The notes under the pieces were generated by a model. That model saw nothing but the letters and a program-made list of their open reading frames with translations. It did no database searches and was not told the origin of the DNA. The position numbers and the translations under genes were made by a program. Shown here in pieces: positions 42,980 through 50,364 of a DNA stretch of 64,000 nt. The stretch is from NCBI GenBank assembly GCA_963734055.1, contig CAVTFQ010000009.1:186001-250000 (forward strand), read 5' to 3'. Source of the stretch: CAIWHR01 sp963734055. GTDB taxonomy: Bacteria; Pseudomonadota; Gammaproteobacteria; Burkholderiales; Casimicrobiaceae. Numbering within the stretch: the first letter of the stretch is position 1; the number at the start of each line of letters is the position of its first letter.

Positions 42980-44092
42980 CTAGTTAGCGGCAACGAACCG
43001 GTCGCGGCCGGCGGCCTTCGCGCGGTAGAGCGCCGCGTCGGCCTGCTGGATCCAGACCTCGACGTTGGCAATCTGGCGATCCGCTTCCGCGGCGCCCAGG
43101 CTGACCGTGCACGCAAGTCCCGGCGCCGCTTCCACGGCGAGCGTCGCCATCTGGCGGCGAATCCGCGTCGCCACTTCGTCCGCGCCGCGAATGTCGGTCT
43201 CCGGAAGCAGCAGCAGGAATTCGTCGCCGCCGTAACGCGCGGTCGTGTCCATCGCGCGGCAGCACTCGCGCAGCACGTCGGCGACCGCGCACAGCACGGC
43301 ATCGCCGGCCGGGTGACCGTGGCGATCGTTGATCGCCTTGAAGCGGTCGATGTCGACGATCATCAGGACGACCGGACGCCCGGTGCGGAAATGACGCTCG
43401 AGCTCGACCTCGGCGACGCGATAGCACTGCCGGCGATTGGCGAGGCCCGTGAGCGCGTCGGTGCGGCCGAGCTCCTCGAGGCGCCGGTTCTGCCGCGTCA
43501 CCTCGCGCGCGAGCTCGTAGGCGACCGAGCTGATCGCCATCGGGTAGACGACGAGGAACGGGAGGGACGCGACCAGCACCGACATCGGCGTCGTGGCGTC
43601 GAGCGGAAATCCGAGCAGCGCGGACGTCGTCGCGCACGCACCGGCTAGGAGCGCCAGCGCCCAGGCGAGAAGTGGCGCGCCGCCGACGCGGACCTTGTCG
43701 ATCGACAGCATCGTCGCGAGCAGCACGCTCGGCAGCAGATTGAACTGCATCACCGCGATCCACATGCCGCCCAGCACGGAATCGATCATCAGGTTGCGGG
43801 TCTCGGCGCGGTGCGGTCGGGCGCTGCGCCGCGCGAGCCAGAACGCGACGTGCGGCCAGGCGAAGCCGTTCGCCGCGAGCAACAGCCACCAGCCGGCGCC
43901 GGCATCGTGGAGCCGAAGCACGGCCCCCACGCACAGGGCGCCAAGTCCGAGCCCCAGCGTTCGCAGGCGATGCGTGCGCTCCACGAAGTGCTGCTCGCGC
44001 GAGCGCTCGAGGGCGTCGACGTCGGTCGCGGAGGTGCTCGGTGCCAGGCCTTCGGCGCCGTCGCCCAGCGCCCGGATCGGCTCGTTCGGCAT
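42980..44092 (-). CDS. Diguanylate cyclase with MASE2 membrane domain
   Basis: 370 residues. A MASE2-type N-terminus (REQHFVERTHRLRTLGLGLG, several membrane helices to about residue 185) is followed by a GGDEF domain with active site YGGDEF and, 5 residues before it, the inhibitory RAMD (RxxD) site. It makes c-di-GMP and is probably feedback-inhibited by it. AdrA/DgcC of E. coli has the same layout. Last of three minus-strand genes with an SDR and a helicase. Confidence 0.9.
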   Translation of the reverse strand: MPNEPIRALGDGAEGLAPSTSATDVDALERSREQHFVERTHRLRTLGLGLGALCVGAVLRLHDAGAGWWLLLAANGFAWPHVAFWLARRSARPHRAETRNLMIDSVLGGMWIAVMQFNLLPSVLLATMLSIDKVRVGGAPLLAWALALLAGACATTSALLGFPLDATTPMSVLVASLPFLVVYPMAISSVAYELAREVTRQNRRLEELGRTDALTGLANRRQCYRVAEVELERHFRTGRPVVLMIVDIDRFKAINDRHGHPAGDAVLCAVADVLRECCRAMDTTARYGGDEFLLLLPETDIRGADEVATRIRRQMATLAVEAAPGLACTVSLGAAEADRQIANVEVWIQQADAALYRAKAAGRDRFVAAN

Positions 44093-44110
44093 GGCGGGCG
44101 CTGGCGTGCG

Positions 44111-44884
44111 CTACAGCGCGACGCTCATCCCGCCGTCGATCGTGATCATCTGGCCGGTGATGTAGTCGGCGGCGCGGGAGGCGAGGAAGACGGCGAGCCC
44201 GGCGATCTCCTCGGGCTGGCCCCAGCGGCCGGCCGGCGTCCGCCTCTTCACCCACGCGTCGAATTCCGGGTCGTCGAGGAGCGCGCGGTTCATCTCGGTC
44301 GCGAAGTAGCCGGGCGCGATCGCGTTCACCTGGATGTTGTGCGGCGCGAGCTCGACCGCCATCGCGCGCATCAGCTGCCGCACGCCGCCCTTCGCCGCCG
44401 TGTACGCGACGATCGTCGGCCGCGCGAGCTCGCTCATGAGCGACGCGATGTGGATCACCTTGCCGGAGCGGCGCGCGATCATCGCCGGCAGCGCGGCTTG
44501 CGACACGAGGAACGGCGCGGTGAGGTTGGTGGCGATCACGTCGTCCCAGTCCTGCTTCGCGAACTCGACCATGGGCTTGCGGCGCTGGATGCCGGCGTTG
44601 TTGACGACGATGTCGAGATGGCCGTACGACGCCTCGAGCCCGTCGATGGCCCGCTTGATCGCCGCCGCGTCGGTGACGTCGAACACGGCCGTCGCGGCAT
44701 GAAGGCCGGCGCCGTTCAACGCCGCGGCCGCCGTCGCGAGCGCTTCCGGCTTGCGGCCGTTCAGCACGACGGTCGCGCCTGCCTGCGCGAGCCCCTTCGC
44801 GATCGCCAGGCCGAGCCCGCGATACGCGCCCGTGACGAGCGCGACCTTGCCCGTCAGGTCGAACGGATGGGCGGTCACCGGCAT
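44111..44884 (-). CDS. Short-chain dehydrogenase, gluconate 5-dehydrogenase type
   Basis: 257 residues. TGAYRGLGLAIAKGLAQ cofactor motif, NNAGIQRRKP, catalytic Ser in IHIASLMSELARP, Tyr and Lys in YTAAKGG, and PGYFATEM. The sequence resembles gluconate 5-dehydrogenase (IdnO/Ga5DH). It overlaps neither neighbour: 18 bp to the cyclase, 46 bp from the helicase. Confidence 0.88.
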   Translation of the reverse strand: MPVTAHPFDLTGKVALVTGAYRGLGLAIAKGLAQAGATVVLNGRKPEALATAAAALNGAGLHAATAVFDVTDAAAIKRAIDGLEASYGHLDIVVNNAGIQRRKPMVEFAKQDWDDVIATNLTAPFLVSQAALPAMIARRSGKVIHIASLMSELARPTIVAYTAAKGGVRQLMRAMAVELAPHNIQVNAIAPGYFATEMNRALLDDPEFDAWVKRRTPAGRWGQPEEIAGLAVFLASRAADYITGQMITIDGGMSVAL

Positions 44885-44930
44885 CCGCGAATGATAGCCG
44901 ACGCGGCGCCGTCACGCCCGCGTCGGTGAT

Positions 44931-47453
44931 TCATTCGATGGCGGCCGCCGCCTCGAGCGCCGCGACCATCCGCGCGACGCGCGCCTCGAGCGCTTCGGTC
45001 GACAGCTCCTCGCGGAACATCTCGACCAGGAGCGGGAAGGCGAACGGCGTCGGCCGCGCCGGGGTCGTGAGTACGAGCTTGCTCGTGCGCATCCGCGCGA
45101 GCGCGGCGTCGATGCGCGGCGCCTCGAGCCTGCGCTCCAGCACCTCGCGCACCGCCTGGCGCAGGAGCGGATTCTCGGCGTCGTATTCCGCGAACACGTT
45201 GTAGAGGAGGGCGGACGACGCCTGCAGGTGGCGCGCCGGATGCGGCTCGCCGGGGTAGCCCTGGAAGACGAGCCCGGCGACGCGCGCGATTTCGCGGAAC
45301 TGGCGGCGGGCGAGCTCCGCGGCGTTGAGCCCCGCGAGGATGTCGCGGTCGACGTTCGCCGCGGCCAGGACACGACCGAGCTCGCCGATCGCGAGCGGGA
45401 CGGGCGTCGCCGACAGGAGGCCGAAGCCGTAGTCGTTGGCGGTGAGACTGAACGTGCGCGGCACGTCGCGCGAGAGGCGGTAGCTCAAGAGCGTCGCAAG
45501 GCCGATGTGGGCGAGTCGACCCTCGAACGGATAGAAGAAGAGGCCGTGTCCTTCGCGCGTGGCAATCCGCTCGACCAGCCACTCGTCCTCGGCCGGCAGC
45601 GCGGACCAGCGCCGCTGGAGCTCGAGCAGCGGCTGCACGACCTCCATCTCCGGCGCCGCGTACTCGCCGCGCCTGGCGCCCGCGATCAGGCGCCGCGTCG
45701 CCGCCGCGAGCTGGGTCGACAGCGCCATCTTGCCGCCGGTCCACCGCGGGACCAGCGGCGCGTGTGCCTTCGCCGGCGTGACCCACGCGGTCAGGTCCCG
45801 GACGCGCACGAGTTCCAGCACGCGCCCCGCGAACACGAACGCGTCGCCCGGGACGAGCCGCGCGACGAAGCCTTCCTCGACGTGGCCGAGCGCCTGCCCG
45901 TTGCGCAGGCGCACCGTGATGCTCGCCTCGGAGACGATGGTGCCGATGCCGATCCGGTGCCGGCGGGCGATCGCTGCATCCGGCACCCGCGCGATGCCGT
46001 CGTCGCCGATCACGACCCGCCGATACTCGGGGTACACGTTGAGCGCGGCGCCGCCGTGCACGACGAAGTCGAGCGCGAATTGCCATTCGGCGTCCGACAG
46101 CTCCCGATACGCGGAGGTGCTCCGGATCTCGGCGAGCAGCTCCTCGGGCCGGAAGCCTCCCCCGAGCGCGCAGGTGACGAGATGCTGCACGAGGACGTCC
46201 TGCGCTCGCGCGAGCGGCGTGCGCGCCTCGATCATTCGCCGGGCCGCGGCCTCGCGCGCGGCCGCCGCCTCGACGAGCTCCAGTGCCTGCGTGGGCACGA
46301 CGGTGACGCGTGACGTCGCGCCGGGGCGATGCCCGCTGCGGCCCGCGCGCTGCAGGAGGCGCGCGACCCCCTTCGGGCTGCCGATCTGGAGCACCTGGTC
46401 CACCGGCGCGAAGTCGACGCCGAGATCGAGGCTCGACGTGCACACGACCGCGCGGAGCCGCCCTTCGCGCAGGCCGGCCTCGACCCAGTCGCGGACGTCG
46501 CGTTCGAGCGAGCCGTGATGGAGCGCGATCTGCCCGGCCCAGTCGGGTCGCGCGTCGAGGATCGCCTGGTACCAGATCTCGGTGGTCGAGCGGACGTTCG
46601 TGAAGACGAGCGTCGTCCGCGCCTGCTCGATCGCGCGGACGACGCCGGGCAGGAGCTTGAGGCCGATGTGCCCGGCCCACGGGAAGCGCTCGATCGTCTT
46701 CGGCAGCATGCTGTCGATGTCGATCGCCTTCGCGTCGTGGCCGCGCACCAGTGCCGCGCCTGCGCTCCGCGCCGGACCGACGAGCGCCGCCATCGCGACG
46801 TCGAGGTTCGCGAGCGTCGCCGAAAGACCCCAGATGCGCAGGCCGGTCCGCAGCGTGGCGAGCCGCGCGAGCGCGAGCTCCGTCTGTACCCCGCGTTTCG
46901 TCGAGAGGAGCTCGTGCCACTCGTCGACGACGACCGCATCGAGCGCCGCGAAGCGCTCCCGCCAGTCGGCGCGCGCGAGGAGCAGCGTAAGGCTCTCGGG
47001 TGTGGTCACGAGCGCCGTCGGCAGGCGCTTCGCCTGTTGCGCGCGGACGCCCGCCGCCGTGTCGCCGGTGCGCACGTCCACCGTCCAGTGCGGGCGCAGC
47101 GCCGCGGCGGCCCGGGCGAGGGCGAGCCCCGCGTCCGTCGCGAGCGCGCGAAGCGGGGTGAGCCACAGGAGGCGCAGCGCCGGCGGCTCGCCCGTCGCGC
47201 CCGCGTCGCCCAGGACCAGCGGCGGCACGGCCGCCGCCAGCGTCTTGCCCATCCCCGTGGGCGCGTGGACGAGACCGGAGCGTCCGGCCGCGTACGCCGC
47301 CCATACCTCGTCCTGGAAGCGGAACGGCGTCATGCCGCGTGCGGCGAGCCAGGCGCGGGCGGGAGCGAACGGATCGGTGTCGCGAGTTGTTGCGCGCGCG
47401 GGGGAAGGCGCCGGCGCGCGAAGCGAAGCAGTCACCACGAAAGTGTAGTGCAT
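44931..47453 (-). CDS. Ligase-associated DEXH-box helicase (Lhr-like)
   Basis: 840 residues. A superfamily 2 helicase with APTGMGKTLAAA, VVVDEWHELL (DEXH box), IWGLSATLAN, VCTSSLDLGVDFAPVD and GRSGHRPG, plus a long C-terminal Lhr-type region. Members occur with PdeM, an exonuclease and an ATP-dependent ligase in a DNA damage response set. Here PdeM is 3 kb away with other genes in between, and no ligase or exonuclease is in the window. Confidence 0.9.
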   Translation of the reverse strand: MHYTFVVTASLRAPAPSPARATTRDTDPFAPARAWLAARGMTPFRFQDEVWAAYAAGRSGLVHAPTGMGKTLAAAVPPLVLGDAGATGEPPALRLLWLTPLRALATDAGLALARAAAALRPHWTVDVRTGDTAAGVRAQQAKRLPTALVTTPESLTLLLARADWRERFAALDAVVVDEWHELLSTKRGVQTELALARLATLRTGLRIWGLSATLANLDVAMAALVGPARSAGAALVRGHDAKAIDIDSMLPKTIERFPWAGHIGLKLLPGVVRAIEQARTTLVFTNVRSTTEIWYQAILDARPDWAGQIALHHGSLERDVRDWVEAGLREGRLRAVVCTSSLDLGVDFAPVDQVLQIGSPKGVARLLQRAGRSGHRPGATSRVTVVPTQALELVEAAAAREAAARRMIEARTPLARAQDVLVQHLVTCALGGGFRPEELLAEIRSTSAYRELSDAEWQFALDFVVHGGAALNVYPEYRRVVIGDDGIARVPDAAIARRHRIGIGTIVSEASITVRLRNGQALGHVEEGFVARLVPGDAFVFAGRVLELVRVRDLTAWVTPAKAHAPLVPRWTGGKMALSTQLAAATRRLIAGARRGEYAAPEMEVVQPLLELQRRWSALPAEDEWLVERIATREGHGLFFYPFEGRLAHIGLATLLSYRLSRDVPRTFSLTANDYGFGLLSATPVPLAIGELGRVLAAANVDRDILAGLNAAELARRQFREIARVAGLVFQGYPGEPHPARHLQASSALLYNVFAEYDAENPLLRQAVREVLERRLEAPRIDAALARMRTSKLVLTTPARPTPFAFPLLVEMFREELSTEALEARVARMVAALEAAAAIE

Positions 47454-47571
47454 GGACGGCGTCGAACGTCGGACGGCGCTGACACCGGAATCATCTCCGT
47501 CCCGACAGGCGCCTCTCGGGCGGCGGCCCCAGCATGTGGGGCGATGCCGCACTCGCGGCAACAGGAGAGCA

Positions 47572-48129
47572 ATGGCGCACATCGTGGCAGCCGAGTTCAA
47601 GGAATTCGCCGAGGCGGAATCCGCGGTGGAGGCTCTGCGGGAACAAGGCTTCGCGTCGTCGCAGCTCACGACGTTCTATCTGAATGCGCCGGGCCAGCAC
47701 GCGAAGTTCCCGATCGGTGGCGACCAGTACAAGGATCCCGAAGCGTCGAAGGCCGGATCGGGTGCGCTCAAAGGAGCGGCGCTCGGCAGCGCAGCGGGGC
47801 TCGCGCTCGGCGCTGCCGCCGTCCCGGTCGTCGGCGTCGTGGCGGCCGTCGGCGGCATCGCGGCAGGCGCGTATGCGGGGTCGCTCGCCGGAGCCGTCGG
47901 CTCGCTCGGCAAGGACGAGCCGTCCGCGGCGCCGCCGGTCCCGCGCCCGGCGGGCGTGGTCGTCGCCGTGCACGCGCCGACCCCCGTCGAGCGCGAACGC
48001 GCCACGTCGGTCTTCTGGCGTCATCGGGCGTACTCGATCGAAATGGCGGAAGGCCTCTGGAGGGACGGCACATGGCAGGACTTCGACCCGGTTTCGATCC
48101 CCAACTGGCGCAAGGCACCCGGCACCTGA
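47572..48129 (+). CDS. Glycine-zipper/stress protein
   Basis: 185 residues. The N-terminus (VAAEFKEFAEAESAVEALRE) resembles general-stress/ferredoxin-like folds of YflT type. A central hydrophobic glycine-rich stretch (GALKGAALGSAAGLALGAAA) may enter the membrane or bind it. The tail is Pro-rich. AGGAGAGCA precedes the ATG. It begins the stress cluster. Confidence 0.65.
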   Translation: MAHIVAAEFKEFAEAESAVEALREQGFASSQLTTFYLNAPGQHAKFPIGGDQYKDPEASKAGSGALKGAALGSAAGLALGAAAVPVVGVVAAVGGIAAGAYAGSLAGAVGSLGKDEPSAAPPVPRPAGVVVAVHAPTPVERERATSVFWRHRAYSIEMAEGLWRDGTWQDFDPVSIPNWRKAPGT

Positions 48130-48211
48130 GCTCGCGCCGTCGCGCCGAAGGGGCGCCGGACGACCGCGCCGCGCCGCGCCGCGATTGGGGCAGGGCGCGA
48201 GCTGGCTCACG

Positions 48212-48361
48212 GTGAGCTCGAACGTGAGGCGATTGATGCGCGCGTGGGAACAGGACGGTGCGGTCGACGGCAATCCGCTGGCGACGCGCAAGGACGCGAT
48301 TCGCCACGCGGTCAAGCTCTCCCTGCGCGAGCGCAGCGGGCGAAGCGAGCGCATGCGCTGA
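48212..48361 (+). CDS. Small ORF, doubtful
   Basis: 49 residues starting at GTG (VSSNVRRLMRAWEQDG, then GNPLATRKDAIRHAVKLSL). The charged pattern could be a real small protein in the stress region, but there is no strong ribosome site. Confidence 0.3.
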   Translation: MSSNVRRLMRAWEQDGAVDGNPLATRKDAIRHAVKLSLRERSGRSERMR

Positions 48362-48379
48362 ATTCCGAAGGAGGACACG

Positions 48380-48835
48380 ATGCCGGAACGCAAGACTCGA
48401 CTGAGCGCGGAGCGCGATCGAAGGCAAGGCAAGTCGCCGGGCACGCAAGCGGGCGAATTCGTGCGCGAGGAGATCGAGCACGTGCGCGAGGGCAAACATG
48501 GCGCGCGCTCGGCGAAGCAGGCGATCGCGATCGGACTGTCGAAGGCGCGCCGCGCCGGTGTGAAGCTGCCGCCGCCCAAGGCGGGGAAGACCTCCGCCGC
48601 GACGCGGCGCAAGGCCGAACGCGACCTCGAAGCCGCGGGTCATCCGCATCACGCCGCGGCGAAGCGCTCGCGCGCGGTGTCGGCTGCGCTCGCCCGCGAG
48701 CCGCATGGGTCGGCGTCGCCAGGCGCGCTCTCTCGCAACGCGCACGCGTCGGCGCGGAGGCGGACCCACGCCGAGCGGTCGGCGGCGGCGCGGAAGGCGG
48801 CACGCACGCGCGCCCGCCGTCGAACGGGAGCGTGA
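48380..48835 (+). CDS. DUF6496 protein
   Basis: 151 residues. The start (GKSPGTQAGEFVREEIEHVR, then EGKHGARSAKQAIAIGLSKA and RRAGVKLPPP) matches DUF6496, a small basic family. The tail is extremely Arg/Ala-rich. It may bind nucleic acid, inferred from charge alone. GAAGGAGGACACG precedes the ATG. Confidence 0.7.
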   Translation: MPERKTRLSAERDRRQGKSPGTQAGEFVREEIEHVREGKHGARSAKQAIAIGLSKARRAGVKLPPPKAGKTSAATRRKAERDLEAAGHPHHAAAKRSRAVSAALAREPHGSASPGALSRNAHASARRRTHAERSAAARKAARTRARRRTGA

Positions 48836-48854
48836 GTAGCACAGGGCGCGCTGA

Positions 48855-48870
48855 TGGCACGGCGCTTGCA
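48855..48870 (+). promoter_or_regulatory. Sigma-54 promoter before the first DUF1328 gene
   Basis: TGGCACGGCGCTTGCA is an exact match to the sigma-54 consensus TGGCACG-N4-TTGCA. It is 84 bp before the DUF1328 start; a transcript would begin near 48881. Confidence 0.75.
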
Positions 48871-48954
48871 CGAAATCTCGATGTCGGTTCCCCTCACAAC
48901 GAGAGAGCCAAAGTCGAGCAAAACTTGCCGGAGCTCCGGCGGAAAGGAATGAAA

Positions 48955-49122
48955 ATGTTGCACTACGCGATCGTGTTCTTCATCATCGCGATCATCGCGG
49001 CGATCTTCGGCTTCACAGGCGTCGCGGCCGGCGCGGCGCAGATAGCGCAAGTGCTGTTCTTCATCTTCCTCGTGCTCTTCATCGTCTCGCTGGTCGCGGG
49101 CCTCGTGCGCCGCGGGCCCTAG
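48955..49122 (+). CDS. DUF1328 small membrane protein
   Basis: 55 residues with two hydrophobic segments, starting MLHYAIVFFIIAIIAAIFGF. It is a typical DUF1328 protein (YtjA family): very short, membrane-bound, unknown function. The second ATG is preferred: GGAAAGG lies 6 bases upstream. A paralogue is at 59475. A sigma-54 promoter precedes it. Confidence 0.85.
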   Translation: MLHYAIVFFIIAIIAAIFGFTGVAAGAAQIAQVLFFIFLVLFIVSLVAGLVRRGP

Positions 49123-49131
49123 GGGCGAGCG

Positions 49132-49500
49132 ATGACGAAGCAAAGCGGTGAATGGGCGCTGATCGTCGCGTCGCTTGCGGCGATCGCGGTGACGGCGTGC
49201 GGGCGCGGGACCGAGCCGCCGCCCGCGCTGCCTGCGGCCGCAACGCCGCCGACAGCGTCGTCGCCGCCCGTCGTTGCGTCGGGTGGAGGAACGCCGGCCA
49301 ATGCGCCGCCCGCCACCGCGTCGGACGGGGGAGGGCCGGCCGATGCGCCGACGGCGACCCACGCGGAGCGGCGTGATCCGCTCCGGCCGATGACGCCGGC
49401 GGAAGAAAGCAAGGCAATGCCGAAGCCCGGGCAGGCCAACGATCATTCCAATCCGTCGGCGGAACCCGTTCCCTCGACACGACAGGAGCCGGCGCGCTGA
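49132..49500 (+). CDS. Pro/Ala-rich lipoprotein
   Basis: 122 residues with a lipoprotein signal (LIVASLAAIAVTACGRG). The mature part is low-complexity: Pro, Ala, Gly and Thr, like a spacer in the cell envelope. No family recognised. It lies between two tiny membrane proteins. Confidence 0.6.
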   Translation: MTKQSGEWALIVASLAAIAVTACGRGTEPPPALPAAATPPTASSPPVVASGGGTPANAPPATASDGGGPADAPTATHAERRDPLRPMTPAEESKAMPKPGQANDHSNPSAEPVPSTRQEPAR

Positions 49501-49530
49501 TCGCCGCTCCGCTTTCCGGAGGTTCAAGCC

Positions 49531-49689
49531 ATGACACTTGGAACGATTCTGCTGATCGTCGTCATTCTCGCGTTGCTGGGCGCGCTGCCTGCGTGGCCGT
49601 ACAGCCGGAGCTGGGGTTACGGGCCGAGCGGCCTGGCCGGCGTCGTGGTCGTCGTGCTCATCATCCTGCTCGTGATGGGCAGGATATAA
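49531..49689 (+). CDS. DUF3309 small membrane protein
   Basis: 52 residues, MTLGTILLIVVILALLGALP, then SRSWGYGPSGLAGV and a second helix. This matches DUF3309. GGAGGTTCAAGCC precedes the ATG. Membrane protein of unknown function, in the stress cluster. Confidence 0.8.
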   Translation: MTLGTILLIVVILALLGALPAWPYSRSWGYGPSGLAGVVVVVLIILLVMGRI

Positions 49690-49837
49690 GGCAGGCCGTT
49701 CTCCTACGGCGCAATCGGATGCCCGCCGCTGGCGGGCACGCCTCGCTGCGTGGATATTGAGGATGCGCTGAGTCGCTGGCGGTGAAGCTCCCGCCACGCC
49801 GACGCGCCATTCTTTCTTCAACCCGGAAGGAGGCAGG

Positions 49838-50335
49838 ATGAAGGCTGGGACTCTTTCCGGACTGACGGCGATCGCCGCCGTCGCGGCTGCCGCTTCGCTC
49901 GCCGCGTGCAATCAGCGCAGTCCGGGCAGCGCGTCGAACACGTCGCCCACCGATACCTATTCCCGCTCGACGGATTCGACGGCACGCGCGTCGCCGTCGA
50001 CCGGCGACGCGGCTCCCTCGGACCCGTCGACGGCGCCGAGCAGCATGATGGCATCGAACAGTGCAACGGCGGCGCCCGGAACGTCCGTGGTGCCCAAGAG
50101 CGGCCCGATCGGTGTGGCGCCCGACGACACGGCACTCAACCGGCAGGTCAAGACCGCGTTGGCCTCCGAGCCGGCCCTGCGGTCGCAGTCCATCAACGTC
50201 GACAGCCGCAACGCGACGGTCACGCTGACCGGCGCGGTCGATTCGGCGGCGTCGAAGGCCCGCGCCAACGAGGTCGCGGCCGGTGTGAACGGGGTGGTCG
50301 CGGTTGTCGATCACCTGACCATCAAGACGTCCTGA
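49838..50335 (+). CDS. BON-domain lipoprotein
   Basis: 165 residues. A lipoprotein signal (SLAACNQRS) is followed by a long Ser/Thr/Pro spacer and one BON domain (about 98-165; NRQVKTALASEP, NVDSRNATVTLTGAVDS). BON domains bind phospholipid or envelope surfaces, and related proteins (OsmY) are stress-induced. GGAAGGAGGCAGG precedes the ATG. Confidence 0.85.
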   Translation: MKAGTLSGLTAIAAVAAAASLAACNQRSPGSASNTSPTDTYSRSTDSTARASPSTGDAAPSDPSTAPSSMMASNSATAAPGTSVVPKSGPIGVAPDDTALNRQVKTALASEPALRSQSINVDSRNATVTLTGAVDSAASKARANEVAAGVNGVVAVVDHLTIKTS

Positions 50336-50364
50336 CCGGCGTCGGGTTTGCTGGCGCGGCGCCG

